64,000 nucleotides of DNA from Acetobacter sacchari (GTDB lineage Bacteria > Pseudomonadota > Alphaproteobacteria > Acetobacterales > Acetobacteraceae): NCBI RefSeq assembly GCF_017377715.1, contig NZ_JAFVMF010000013.1, forward strand, positions 62,001-126,000, written 5' to 3'. The notes below the pieces were generated by a model that saw nothing but the letters and a program-made list of their open reading frames with translations, did no database searches and had not been told where the DNA came from. Both the position numbers and the translations under genes were made by a program. Of the stretch, positions 9,335 through 18,256 are shown one piece after another (the first letter of the stretch is position 1; every line of letters begins with the position of its first letter).

Positions 9335-9904
9335 GGTTATAAATTCTCATGCGAGTGGTTGCGAGGAGCCTCGTATTGCGAACGAAAGTTAATCACAAGT
9401 CGATAGATATAGCCGCCCGGAACGTCAACCAGGAACGCATACACGCGCTCTCGGAACCTTTTTTGAAAACTCCTAACTGACGCAAGCAATTGCGCCACCA
9501 TGTCGATATTTTTTAATAGACGTGTCTTTTTCTATTTCTGCATCCCATTGGTGGCGAGAGCCCTCGCCGCGGCAACTCGCCCCCTAGATCACTCTAGGGT
9601 AATTTTTAGGTATTAACAGTAATTTTTGAATATTACATTATATAGTAAATTTTTGTTCCTATTTCCCGCTTTTAATTCAAAATTAAAAAACTAAATATCC
9701 TAAAAAATAACGCAAAAAAACAACACATCAATACCGCTGCAGTTAACGCTCCACAACAACAAATTATCACTATATTTAATAGAATACCCACTAATACGGA
9801 ATTTATCGCGCCGACTGCTCCCACACACAGGATAACAGATCGAAGCAGACACCGAGCACTGAAAGCAAACTTCAGACGTTACGACGAACCACCCCAAACG
9901 ATGC
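9335..9904. other. AT-rich 570-bp gap without a convincing gene
   Basis: This stretch is clearly richer in A and T than its surroundings, especially 9600-9880. It holds a GGCGAG/CTCGCC hairpin (9553-9568) and a second hairpin with a T-tract (9582-9606). The short open frames here show neither codon bias nor recognisable domains. It may contain promoters, a small RNA, or a remnant of acquired DNA. Confidence 0.5.
9582..9606 (+). terminator. Orphan intrinsic terminator
   Basis: CCCTAG (9582-9587) and CTAGGG (9594-9599) pair around the loop atcact and are followed by TAATTTTT on the plus strand. No plus-strand gene ends upstream, so it may end a small RNA transcribed from about 9340-9580. Confidence 0.5.
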
Positions 9905-10555
9905 TCACCCGGTAAGGACGCTGGTCGGGACTGCCCGCCCCTCTTCGCTCGCTCGCCACAGATACCAGGTGGCGACGGAGCGCCAGGGCGAGAGCGGTAG
10001 AGACTCTGCCAACAACGCACGCGGCTTCGGCTGCAGGTCCAGCCCTTTTATTCGCCGCCACCCTTCCCGCACCCCCAGGTCGTCAACCGGCATCACGTCC
10101 GACCGCCCAAGCGTGAACATCAGCAGCATCTCGACAGTCCAGCGACCGACGCCTTTCAACGAAATCAGACGCGTGATCAGCGTCTCGTCATCGAGGCGCG
10201 CCGCCTGCGCGCGAGACGGCACGGTCCCGTCAAGCCTCGCACGAGCAAGTCCCCGCAGTGTTTCGGCCTTGCGCGCCGACAGGCCGCAGCCGCGCAAACA
10301 CCCTTCGTCCTGCTCCATCAACCATTCCGCAGAGGGAAGGCCGCCGGCCGCCGCCTCCAGACGACCAAGGATCGCCGCCGCCGCGCGACCATGCAGTTGC
10401 TGATAGACCACGGCCCGCACCAATGCGTCATATGGTTCACGCCGTTCCTTATCCTGCGTGAGGCGACATTGGCCGACACGCCCGATCAGCGCCGCCATGT
10501 CCGGATCGACCTCCGACAGATGACGTTCAGCCGCGCGATGAGAGAGAGCGGGCAT
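9905..10555 (-). CDS. DNA-3-methyladenine glycosylase II (AlkA/HhH-GPD family)
   Basis: Base-excision repair glycosylase removing alkylated purines, 216 aa from the chosen ATG. The helix-hairpin-helix LKGVGRWT lies at residues 133-140. The GPD-loop aspartates follow at Asp158/Asp159 (MPVDDLGVREG), with Asp159 the likely catalytic residue. The frame extends further upstream, but those residues do not resemble the family, so the ATG at 10555, giving MPALSHRAAERH, was chosen. Cytoplasmic single gene; no alkylation-response regulator is visible nearby. The protein is shorter than E. coli AlkA (282 aa) because it lacks that protein's N-terminal extension, like many alphaproteobacterial homologues. 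Confidence 0.88.
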   Translation of the reverse strand: MPALSHRAAERHLSEVDPDMAALIGRVGQCRLTQDKERREPYDALVRAVVYQQLHGRAAAAILGRLEAAAGGLPSAEWLMEQDEGCLRGCGLSARKAETLRGLARARLDGTVPSRAQAARLDDETLITRLISLKGVGRWTVEMLLMFTLGRSDVMPVDDLGVREGWRRIKGLDLQPKPRALLAESLPLSPWRSVATWYLWRASEEGRAVPTSVLTG

Positions 10556-11180
10556 GAGGCAATCAGCTCCTGTCGCCAGACCACATGACGGTTCGAACCG
10601 ATTCGAACGCCTGCAGATCATCTGATCCAATGAATACCTGTGACCACATAACCGCGCCCACCGGAACAAGTGCGCCCGACATATCGCTCTCGTCAGACAA
10701 CAGTAAGCTCAACCTGCACCGGATGCGGCGCCACCTTCTTTCCGTGGCATGCCGCAATCGCGATCAAAATATCTGCGTTCCTTTACGAGGATCAGACACC
10801 GCTAGCCTCTAGGCCTGTCAGAGGTTGCGCCTGCAAGGCGTATCGGCGCCGCAGATAAAGACAGAGAAGAAGCAGATCGACCAGTACGGTCTACTTCCGA
10901 CAACACCCCCGCACTTTTCTGAGAAACAACTCACGCCGCCAAAAACTGGACCGCCCGAAAGCCACGTCGCGCGCCGCACTCAGAGCGCATCAGTCGCGCC
11001 GACGAGGAATCCCTGCCGACGCACAGTGAATCCCGTTTGATAATTCCGCGCTCAGGCGGACTGATACGTTGCATTACCTTTACCCGGCAGGATACGGGTG
11101 GCCACGCGCTGGCGGTGGTGGCAGATTAAGACGGCGGCTCGCAGGCAAACGCAGGTCCATCCGGAGAACGACCCTTTTTC
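10556..11180. other. 625-bp gap between divergent alkA-like and tonB genes
   Basis: I see no gene I can support here. Several short frames exist, but none has a ribosome-binding site or a recognisable motif. The promoters for the glycosylase (left) and for the TonB protein (right) must lie here. I could not find a convincing Fur box. Confidence 0.4.
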
Positions 11181-12335
11181 ATGACGGTGACGCTGAGGCC
11201 TTATTCCCGCGTCAGGGATCCAAGGGAGCCGGTGCTGGTTCCGCGTCGCGGCGAGACACGGCCTGGCGCAGCGGCGCCGAAACCGGTCGCGTCATCCGAC
11301 GAGAACGGTCGCAACGGACTTGCGCCCACATTCATCGGTCGCCCCGAGGGCTACCGCAAACTGCGTCGCACCAAGACGCCCATGCGGCCCCGCCAGATTT
11401 TCGCCGATCCCGACATTGTGGCTGTGCTGGTCATCTCGATGGCGCTGCACGCCGCGTTGCTGGCCTTCGCCCTGATAATGGCCGCACATCATCGACCCCG
11501 CGGGTCGCCGATGGCGCCGGAATCGAATTCCGTGGACATGATGTTCGTCACCCCGCCAGCTCAAAGCGGCATGGTCGGCGAACATTCTGACGACGCCGCG
11601 GGCGGCAACGCCTCCTCCTCGTCCTCTCAAAGCAGCGACGCCGAGCCGGAGAAGGCCGAGTCCGCAAAGGGAGACGCGCAGCCGACGCCCGAGACGCCGT
11701 CAACGCCGCCACTTCCGCAAGCCTCCGCCGACGAGAGCTACCCGACGCCCACGCCGACCCCCGCTCCAATCAATCCGACGTCGAGTAACTCCGGTCAGGG
11801 CAGCAAGCAGACGGAGAAGAAGTCAACGCACAAGCAATCGGTCCAACGCCAGACTCACCGTCAGCACGCGCCGTCTCCGTTCGACACGCCAATGGATCTG
11901 TCGCTCGATCAGTCCTCGGCGCCGCGCCGCAATCGACGCGGCCGCTCCGGCGGATCGGGCGGGCCCATCGACCTCTCGATCGGGCCCATGGTGCAGAATG
12001 GCCGCCTCAACGCGCCTTATTCGACGCGGTCCACGACGCGCGGCGTCAGTGACGATTACAGCGCCGAGGTCGACCGCTGGATACGTCGCCACATGTATTA
12101 TCCGGAAGACGCGGCCCGAAACGGCGAGGAAGGCCCATCCTCTGTGCATGTCGTGATCGACAGGGCCGGACGCGTGCGGTTCGTGCGCCTGACAGGACAG
12201 TCGGGCTCCTATGAACTCGACGCTTCGACGACGGGCATGTTCCATGGCGCAGAACTGCCGCCGGTGCCGCCCGATATCCCGGGCGACCACTTCGACCTGG
12301 ACGTTACGATCAACTACATACTTATCCGGCACTGA
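11181..12335 (+). CDS. tonB: Energy transducer TonB
   Basis: Transmits the proton-motive force from an ExbBD complex to outer-membrane receptors. 384 aa: a cytoplasmic N-terminus of about 78 residues, one transmembrane helix (about 79-100, AVLVISMALHAALLAFALIM), and a long periplasmic Ser/Pro/Thr-rich spacer. The C-terminal domain (about 290-384) contains the TonB pattern VDRWIRRHMYYPEDAARNGEEG and VVIDRAGRV. The N-terminal extension is longer than in E. coli TonB, so an internal start is possible. exbB and exbD are not in the window. It presumably serves the three TonB-dependent receptors found here. Confidence 0.88.
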   Translation: MTVTLRPYSRVRDPREPVLVPRRGETRPGAAAPKPVASSDENGRNGLAPTFIGRPEGYRKLRRTKTPMRPRQIFADPDIVAVLVISMALHAALLAFALIMAAHHRPRGSPMAPESNSVDMMFVTPPAQSGMVGEHSDDAAGGNASSSSSQSSDAEPEKAESAKGDAQPTPETPSTPPLPQASADESYPTPTPTPAPINPTSSNSGQGSKQTEKKSTHKQSVQRQTHRQHAPSPFDTPMDLSLDQSSAPRRNRRGRSGGSGGPIDLSIGPMVQNGRLNAPYSTRSTTRGVSDDYSAEVDRWIRRHMYYPEDAARNGEEGPSSVHVVIDRAGRVRFVRLTGQSGSYELDASTTGMFHGAELPPVPPDIPGDHFDLDVTINYILIRH

Positions 12336-12386
12336 CGCGCGCCTTCGCGCCCCGCCAGACCCGGAAGCGGACGCAGGAGAGCCAGA

Positions 12387-13892
12387 ATGCCTGAAATACA
12401 GACGATCGAAACACTCGAGATCGGGATGCTGGCGGCCGGGACGCAAGCCATACTCAGCGAAGTCGGTTCGGACTTCGTCTCGTTCACCGACGCACGCGCA
12501 GCCGTGCAACGGATCGAAGAGCTGTATGAAGAGAGCGCGGAGGCGCTGCGCGCCGCATTTCGCAACCGCGAAGCTGGTTCTATCGCCCCCCCGACCTACC
12601 CCTACCTGGCCTTCCCGGTCTCTCACGGCCCTGCGCCGGGCGTCCGTCCGCCCTTCGATATCGTGCTCGAACCCGGCTTTTACGGCACGACGCTTACGCG
12701 CCCGGCTCTGTTTCACGACTATCTTCTCGAGCAGATCGAGTTGCTGATTCGTCATTACGAGCAACCCGTTCTGGTCGGCAGGTCGCGCCGTCCGATCCCG
12801 CTCCCCTACGTCATGGACGATGCGGTGGCCGGGTTGACCGAAGCGGACCTCCGCCTGTTGCAGGACCACTTCGCCCTGCCAGATCTGCGCGCAACGGACG
12901 ATTCCATAGCAAACTGCGCACTGGTGCCCGAAGACGGACGCCCCCGCCCTCTGGCGCTGTTTACAGCAGAGCGCACGGATTACTCGCTGGCCCGCCTGCA
13001 CCACTACACCGGCACGGCCCCTGCGCATTTTCAACGCTTCATTCTGCTGACCAATTATCAGCGCTACGTCGACGCCTTTCGCGCCTATGGCCAGCAGGAG
13101 GTCCTCAAGGGCGGCGAATATGACGCTTTCATCGAGCCGGGCGACATCATTTTCCAGCAGGACACCGCCGAGACTGGCGGCGGGACCGCCCAGCTGACCA
13201 GCCTCCCGCAGATGCCCGCGTATCATCTGCGCCGTCCCGACGGGAACGGAATCACGTTGGTCAATATCGGCGTCGGTCCCGCAAACGCGAAGACCATCAC
13301 CGACCATATGGCTGTCCTGCGGCCGCATTGCTGGCTGATGGTCGGGCACTGCGCAGGGCTCCGCCGCACCCAGCTTCTCGGAGACTATGTCCTCGCACAC
13401 GGCTATGTCCGGCAGGACCATGTGTTGGACGACGACCTGCCGCCTTGGGTGCCGGTTCCGCCCATCGCCGAGATTCAGGTGGCGCTTCAGGAAGTGACTG
13501 CGCGCGTCACCGGGCTGCGTCACGCTGAATTGAAGACACGATTGCGTACCGGAACCGTGATGACGACCGACAACCGGAACTGGGAATTACGGCTGAACGC
13601 GCTGTTCGCCGAGATCAACATGTCGCGCGCAATCGCCGTCGACATGGAATCCGCGACGATCGCAGCCAACGGTTTCCGGTTCCGCGTGCCCTACGGCACG
13701 CTCCTGTGCGTATCCGACAAGCCGTTGCACGGAGAATTGAAGCTGCGCGGAATGGCCAACGCCTTCTACCGGGAGCGCGTAAACCAGCATCTCGTCGTAG
13801 GAATCGAGACCATGCGCCTGTTGCGCGAACAGGGGGTGGCGGGGCTACACTCACGCAAGCTCCGCGGCTTTGACGAGCCGCCGTTCCGCTGA
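12387..13892 (+). CDS. amn: AMP nucleosidase
   Basis: Hydrolyses AMP to adenine and ribose 5-phosphate in the cytoplasm, controlling the adenylate pool. 501 aa, close to E. coli Amn (484 aa). An N-terminal regulatory domain with TYPYLAFPVSHGP precedes the phosphorylase-like C-terminal domain, which includes GVGPANAKTITDHMAVLRP, MVGHCAGLRR, GDYVLAHGY and MESATIAANGFRFRVPYGTLLCVSDKP. An AGGAG lies a few bases before the ATG. A phosphoribosyltransferase-like gene follows two genes downstream, so adenine released here might be recycled. Confidence 0.95.
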   Translation: MPEIQTIETLEIGMLAAGTQAILSEVGSDFVSFTDARAAVQRIEELYEESAEALRAAFRNREAGSIAPPTYPYLAFPVSHGPAPGVRPPFDIVLEPGFYGTTLTRPALFHDYLLEQIELLIRHYEQPVLVGRSRRPIPLPYVMDDAVAGLTEADLRLLQDHFALPDLRATDDSIANCALVPEDGRPRPLALFTAERTDYSLARLHHYTGTAPAHFQRFILLTNYQRYVDAFRAYGQQEVLKGGEYDAFIEPGDIIFQQDTAETGGGTAQLTSLPQMPAYHLRRPDGNGITLVNIGVGPANAKTITDHMAVLRPHCWLMVGHCAGLRRTQLLGDYVLAHGYVRQDHVLDDDLPPWVPVPPIAEIQVALQEVTARVTGLRHAELKTRLRTGTVMTTDNRNWELRLNALFAEINMSRAIAVDMESATIAANGFRFRVPYGTLLCVSDKPLHGELKLRGMANAFYRERVNQHLVVGIETMRLLREQGVAGLHSRKLRGFDEPPFR

Positions 13893-13978
13893 CCTCCGGT
13901 CCCGCCTCTGCCTGTCTCAAAGACGGCGGCGCTCTCCGAGGCGAAGCAGTCACTGTTGTTGATGTGAGGATACTCTCT

Positions 13979-14395
13979 GTGCCGACGACCCCATCCAGCC
14001 CGCCTGAAGTGATACCGACGATCCGGGTGGTCGCGATGCCAACCGACACAAACCCCGCTGGCGACATCTTCGGCGGCTGGCTCGTTTCACAGATGGATCT
14101 CGCGGCCGGCACCGCTGCAGCGTTCCGCGCACAGGGACGCTGCGTGACGGTCGCGATCGACAGCTTCATTTTCCATGAACCTGTCATCGTCGGCGACGAG
14201 GTCAGCATCTACACCAAGATCGTGCAGACCGGCCGCAGTTCCATGGTCATCCATGTCGAGACCTGGCGCCGAGCCCGCAACACCAAGGACCGCCGCAAGG
14301 TCACGCAAGGAAAGTTCACCTTCGTGGCGCTGGACGAGAATCGCAAACCCCGCCCCCTCCCTCCGGAGGATGGCTTCGATATGGTCACTGCGTGA
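13979..14395 (+). CDS. Acyl-CoA thioesterase (YciA-type hotdog)
   Basis: Hotdog-fold thioesterase hydrolysing acyl-CoA, 138 aa, cytoplasmic. VVAMPTDTNPAGDIFGGWLVSQMDLAAG is characteristic of YciA-like enzymes; the Asp in NPAGDIFGG is the expected catalytic residue. SFIFHEPVIVGDEV follows as usual. I chose the GTG at 13979 because AGGA sits 8 bases upstream; a GTG at 13964 is in frame. The stop overlaps the GTG of the next gene by 4 bases, so the two are co-translated. Confidence 0.88.
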   Translation: MPTTPSSPPEVIPTIRVVAMPTDTNPAGDIFGGWLVSQMDLAAGTAAAFRAQGRCVTVAIDSFIFHEPVIVGDEVSIYTKIVQTGRSSMVIHVETWRRARNTKDRRKVTQGKFTFVALDENRKPRPLPPEDGFDMVTA

Positions 14396-15048
14396 GCCAC
14401 GACCAGGACAATCAGATAACCCCCGGCGGCTCCAGCCCGCCGCTGGCCTCCACGACCTGGCGCGTGGACGTGGCGGGCCGCGAGATCGAACTGCCGATAA
14501 CGCCTGTCAAACCGGACCTCGCCATCGCCCTGATGATGATTACGGACATGGGCGTGTCGTTCGGCGATCATATCGGCGCTGAACTGGCGAAGATTCTGCG
14601 CCCCTTACAGCCGGAGATCGTCGTCGGTGCGGCGACGCTCGGCATTCCGGTCGCCATCGAAGTCACCCGCCATCTCGGCCTCGACCACTACATAATCCTC
14701 CAGAAATCTCCGAAACTGCATCTTACGAATGCGCTAAGCCGACCGCTGCAGTCGATCACCTCTCACGGCGATCAGGCCCTTCGCCTCGACCGCGCTGCTC
14801 TGCCGCTACTGATGCGTCGTCGGGTGGTCATCGTTGACGACGTGATCGCGACAGGCGGCAGCATCGCCGCCTCCATTGCGCTCGCACGAGATGCGGCAGC
14901 GGAAGTCATCGGCGTCGGGTGCGTGTTGACGGACGGCGCCGACTGGCGCGCCAGACTGGGCGAGGACGCCGGACTGGTCCGCTCACTCGCCCACGTGCCG
15001 CAGTTCAGGCCAACCACCCTGGGACGATGGGAACCGATCGAGGAGTAG
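14392..15048 (+). CDS. Phosphoribosyltransferase-family protein
   Basis: Type-I PRTase fold, 218 aa. The PRPP-binding loop is clear: VVIVDDVIATGGS at about residues 142-154, preceded by a core with VVGAATLGIPVAIEV. The closest known type is adenine phosphoribosyltransferase, and the gene lies close to amn, so return of adenine to AMP is a reasonable guess. The N-terminus (about 25 Ser/Pro/Gly-rich residues) and the substrate-specificity loop are not diagnostic; xanthine/guanine or orphan PRTases remain possible. The GTG start overlaps the thioesterase stop. Confidence 0.8.
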   Translation: MSHDQDNQITPGGSSPPLASTTWRVDVAGREIELPITPVKPDLAIALMMITDMGVSFGDHIGAELAKILRPLQPEIVVGAATLGIPVAIEVTRHLGLDHYIILQKSPKLHLTNALSRPLQSITSHGDQALRLDRAALPLLMRRRVVIVDDVIATGGSIAASIALARDAAAEVIGVGCVLTDGADWRARLGEDAGLVRSLAHVPQFRPTTLGRWEPIEE

Positions 15049-15206
15049 GCTCAGTCTGGTCACCGGCGCGTTCCGCGACCGGGCCGACCACCTTCTAAAC
15101 CGCACGATTTCTGTCGCTCGCTCCGGGACGTCCTCCAAATTTTCCATGTGTCGGCGCCCGTTTCAGAGGCACGCGATTAAACCTATCGAAACCGCTCTCA
15201 CGCAGG

Positions 15207-16076
15207 ATGCCCGTGACAACAGAGGCATTCCGAGTGAACGATTCAGCGCCGATCCCCCATATCTTCATCGCCACGCCCTGCTTTGGCGGCGTCGTGACGC
15301 AGACCTATATGCAATCCATTCTGGGAAGCGTCCTTTCCGCTCCGCATCAGGGACTGGAACTGACGCTATCGATGGTCGGCAACGACGCCCTGATCACCCG
15401 CTGCCGCAACACGCTGCTGCACCAGTTTTTCGCCCAAAGTCACGCGACGCATATCCTGTTCATCGACAGCGACATCGGCTTTCAACCGGACGCCATCGGG
15501 CGTCTTGTCGCGGCGGAAAAAGATCTTGTCGCCGGTCTCTACCCCCTGAAAGACCGTTACTGGGACGCCCTGACAGACGCACAGACAAAACGCGGGGAAC
15601 CGGCGGCGACAGCGTCCCTGCGTTATGTCGGCGAATGCGAGCGTCTGCATGAGGCGCCGCCCTCAGATAACGGCGCAAGCCTTGTCGAAGCGGGCTACGC
15701 GGGGACTGGCTTCATGCTGATCAGCCGCCGCGCCGTTGAGCGGATGATCGCCGCCTACCCCGAAACGCGCTACACCCGCATCGACGCCGCCGTCGGGCGG
15801 AGCGTTTCTGCGCAACCCGCGGCGGCCGAGGCATACGCCCTGTTCGATTGCATGATTGACCCGGAGACCGGAACCTATCTCAGCGAGGATTTCGCTTTCT
15901 GCCGACGCTGGCGACAGATTGGCGGCGAGGTGTGGCTCGATCCGTCCATCGTCCTCACACACACCGGTCCATCGACTTTCAGCGGCCATCCCGTCAACCG
16001 TGTTGGAATCGCGCACGGAGCGCAGGTTTCTCCCGTCTCCAACCTGGAAACCAGCGGCCTGAAAACACACGCCTGA
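15207..16076 (+). CDS. Glycosyltransferase-like protein (GT-A fold)
   Basis: 289 aa, cytoplasmic. IFIATPCFGGVVTQTYMQS begins a Rossmann-like GT-A domain. A DxD-type metal site HILFIDSDIGF is at about residues 88-98, and LSEDFAFCRRWRQIGGEVWLDP provides an ED motif and acceptor region. These features suggest a nucleotide-sugar glycosyltransferase of a little-studied family. No sugar operon surrounds it, so the product is unknown. The ATG at 15207 is used; a GTG at 15234 with AGAGG 8 bases upstream is a plausible alternative. Confidence 0.7.
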   Translation: MPVTTEAFRVNDSAPIPHIFIATPCFGGVVTQTYMQSILGSVLSAPHQGLELTLSMVGNDALITRCRNTLLHQFFAQSHATHILFIDSDIGFQPDAIGRLVAAEKDLVAGLYPLKDRYWDALTDAQTKRGEPAATASLRYVGECERLHEAPPSDNGASLVEAGYAGTGFMLISRRAVERMIAAYPETRYTRIDAAVGRSVSAQPAAAEAYALFDCMIDPETGTYLSEDFAFCRRWRQIGGEVWLDPSIVLTHTGPSTFSGHPVNRVGIAHGAQVSPVSNLETSGLKTHA

Positions 16077-16112
16077 CGCGAAACCCCGAAGCAATCGCCC
16101 TCAGGCCGGGCG

Positions 16113-16928
16113 TCAGAAGTCAGGTATTGTTTGCGACAGGATGCCGCCCTGACGCAGCGGCGCGATCTTCCGGGCAAGCCCTGTGGCGTCGTCCGTCTCG
16201 ATCATCAGCCCGGCGACCGTCGCCTCGCCCTCCGCAGGCTGCAGCCGCTCGCCCGGCATCTTGCGAACGAAACGCGCCAGCGCAGCCTCCTTCTGCATGC
16301 CTATGACGCTGTCGTAATCACCGCACATGCCCGCGTCGCTCTGGAAAGCCGTGCCTCTCGTGAGAATACGGTGGTCGGCTGTCGGGGTGTGCGTGTGTGT
16401 GCCGATCACCAGAGACGCCTTGCCGTCGAGCGCGTGCCCAAGGGCCCATTTCTCGCTGCTCGCCTCCGCATGCACGTCGATAATCGCCGCATGCACCGTC
16501 ATGCCAAGGCGATGGCGCGCCAGCAACTCCTGCGTCATACGGAACGGATCGTCGAGCGGGTCCATGAACAGCCGCCCCATCACATTGGCGACCAACACGC
16601 GGCGCCCGTCCGCCAGAGTGAACACAGTGCTGCCCTGCCCCGGCGTGCCGGGCGGGTAGTTCAGGGGGCGGACGACGTTTGGCAGGCCGTCAATCTCCGC
16701 CACCAGGTCCTTGCGGTCCCAGCTATGGTTGCCAAGAGTCATGACGTCTACGCCGCAGGCAGACAGGTCGCGGGCAATGGCGGCGGACAGGCCGAAGCCG
16801 TGGCTGGCGTTCTCCGCGTTCGCAATCACAACGTCTAGCGACAGGCGTTTACGCAATTCGGGAACTCGGGCGATCACGGCGTCCCGTCCGGCGCGGCCGA
16901 CGATGTCCCCCAGAAACAGTATCCGCAC
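16113..16928 (-). CDS. YmdB-like metallophosphoesterase (TIGR00282)
   Basis: Binuclear-metal phosphodiesterase related to Bacillus YmdB, which hydrolyses 2',3'-cyclic nucleotides. 271 aa, family length. Metal-binding motifs are intact: FLGDIVGRAGR (Asp8), NAENASHG (Glu39, Asn40), LGNHSWD (Asn67, His68), DVHAEASSEK and GTHTHTPTAD. The start is a GTG with AGGAG 7 bases upstream. Cytoplasmic. In related alphaproteobacteria it often accompanies the 5-formyl-THF cyclo-ligase / zapA block, as here. The physiological substrate in this lineage is unknown. Confidence 0.92.
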   Translation of the reverse strand: MRILFLGDIVGRAGRDAVIARVPELRKRLSLDVVIANAENASHGFGLSAAIARDLSACGVDVMTLGNHSWDRKDLVAEIDGLPNVVRPLNYPPGTPGQGSTVFTLADGRRVLVANVMGRLFMDPLDDPFRMTQELLARHRLGMTVHAAIIDVHAEASSEKWALGHALDGKASLVIGTHTHTPTADHRILTRGTAFQSDAGMCGDYDSVIGMQKEAALARFVRKMPGERLQPAEGEATVAGLMIETDDATGLARKIAPLRQGGILSQTIPDF

Positions 16929-17050
16929 CAGATTCTCCTGCTATCGTTCCCACTGTCGGCCTCTGCGCCGATCTGCCTGGACGCTGTAGCGTACCGGACT
17001 GGAAACGTCAGTTCTTCCCCTCAATCCCGCACCACTGGAGACGCCCCTCG

Positions 17051-17620
17051 ATGCCGCCCGTCCCTCCCGGAAAATCGTTACGACGCCGGACTGCCCTCGC
17101 GGCGGTCGCCGCTGTCGGCGCTCAGATGGCGACGTCAAAGAGCCGCGCAAGCGCAGCGACAGGAGCCAGCGCCGAGGATGAGCGCTTCATGACGCAGGCC
17201 ATTGAAGAGGCGCGCAAGGCGGACTTCCCGTTTGGCTGCGTCATCACCGCCAATGGCGCCGTTATCGCGCGCGGCGGCAATATCGGGCGACAACACCACG
17301 ATCCGACGGCGCATGGAGAAATGACCGCGATCCGCAACTGCGTCTCGGCCGACAAGACTTCCGAACTGAAGGGCGCCACGCTCTACACAACCGGAGAACC
17401 ATGCCCGATGTGCATGGGCGCCATCGTGTGGTCCGGCATTTCGCGCGTGGTCTATGCAGTCTCGATCGACGAGCTTGCGGCCCACATGAACCAGATCATG
17501 GTCTCGTCGGAACAGATTGCGCGGGCATCCTTCCATCCCGTCGAAATCGTCGGCGGCGTCGGCCTGCAAGAGGCAAGGCCACTGTTCGCGCGGTTCAAGA
17601 AACAGGCGGCGCCAGGATAA
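17051..17620 (+). CDS. Nucleoside/guanine deaminase-like protein with Tat-like leader
   Basis: Zinc-dependent deaminase of the cytidine deaminase superfamily, 189 aa. Zinc-site motifs are intact: TAHGE (His88, catalytic Glu90) and PCPMC (Cys118, Cys121). The rest (FGCVITANGAVIARG, GATLYTTGEPCPMCMGAIVWSG) matches the guanine-deaminase/TadA-like branch. Unusually, the first 42 residues look like an export signal: a basic KSLRRRTALA, a short Ala/Val core and an AxA-like region (SRASAATGA), as in Tat leaders. If real, the enzyme works in the periplasm and cannot be the essential tRNA adenosine deaminase. If translation starts further in, it would be a normal cytosolic deaminase. Confidence 0.85.
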   Translation: MPPVPPGKSLRRRTALAAVAAVGAQMATSKSRASAATGASAEDERFMTQAIEEARKADFPFGCVITANGAVIARGGNIGRQHHDPTAHGEMTAIRNCVSADKTSELKGATLYTTGEPCPMCMGAIVWSGISRVVYAVSIDELAAHMNQIMVSSEQIARASFHPVEIVGGVGLQEARPLFARFKKQAAPG

Positions 17621-17646
17621 AGCGTCGCGAACTTAACGCCCGACGG

Positions 17647-18237
17647 TCAGGACGGCGACGGCTCGCAGTGAATCGTCTCCAACTCTGTCACGATGAACGG
17701 AAGGGGCCTGTCATATGGTCCCACGGGCACGTCATCCCACTCCTGCGTCGAAAGGGCATAGCCAATGGCTATCGCGTCGGGACTGGCTGCAAGTGTGCGA
17801 TCGTAATAACCGCCGCCATATCCCAGCCGGTAGCCGCGCCGGTCGAACGCCAGCATGGGAACCAGAATGATCGCTGGTGTCGCGATCTCTCCATCGGGAT
17901 ACATCGTGCCGAAACGCCCGGCGATCATCCCGACATCCGGGCGCCACTGACGAAACAGCAGCGGATTTCCCTTTTTCGTCGTCTCCGGCAGCAGCACATT
18001 CCGCCCTGTCGCATGGAGAAACTCGTTGAGCGGGCGAAGGTCGATCTCGCCTTCCAGTGGCCACAGCGAGGCTATCGCGACATTGGGGCGAAGAAGGATT
18101 TCGTGGCGCAGGCGGCCGAGGAGCTGGTTCTGCTTGTCCGGCGATGCGCCCCGCGAAGCTCGGAGCGAAGCTCGGAGCTTCGCCTTACATTCGGCGGTTT
18201 CCGCCGACTCCCGGGCGGGGGGGGAATCTTCAGGCAT
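17647..18237 (-). CDS. 5-formyltetrahydrofolate cyclo-ligase
   Basis: ATP-dependent conversion of 5-formyl-THF to 5,10-methenyl-THF, 196 aa, cytoplasmic. The diagnostic C-terminal signature LAFDRRGYRLGYGGGYYDRTL is present, and ASLWPLEGEIDLRPL and VLLPETTKKGNPLLFRQW fit the substrate pocket. It lies directly downstream of the 6S RNA gene and zapA on the same strand, the arrangement conserved in many proteobacteria. Confidence 0.93.
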   Translation of the reverse strand: MPEDSPPARESAETAECKAKLRASLRASRGASPDKQNQLLGRLRHEILLRPNVAIASLWPLEGEIDLRPLNEFLHATGRNVLLPETTKKGNPLLFRQWRPDVGMIAGRFGTMYPDGEIATPAIILVPMLAFDRRGYRLGYGGGYYDRTLAASPDAIAIGYALSTQEWDDVPVGPYDRPLPFIVTELETIHCEPSPS

Positions 18238-18256
18238 CGTCGCTACGGGAGATATT

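Noticed and set aside
9700-10020. A 106-codon minus-strand ORF in the AT-rich gap
   Set aside because: It overlaps the end of the DNA glycosylase gene in another frame and shows no protein pattern.
11823-13523. A 566-codon minus-strand frame
   Set aside because: Antisense to tonB and amn, both of which are clearly recognisable; the frame has no motif.
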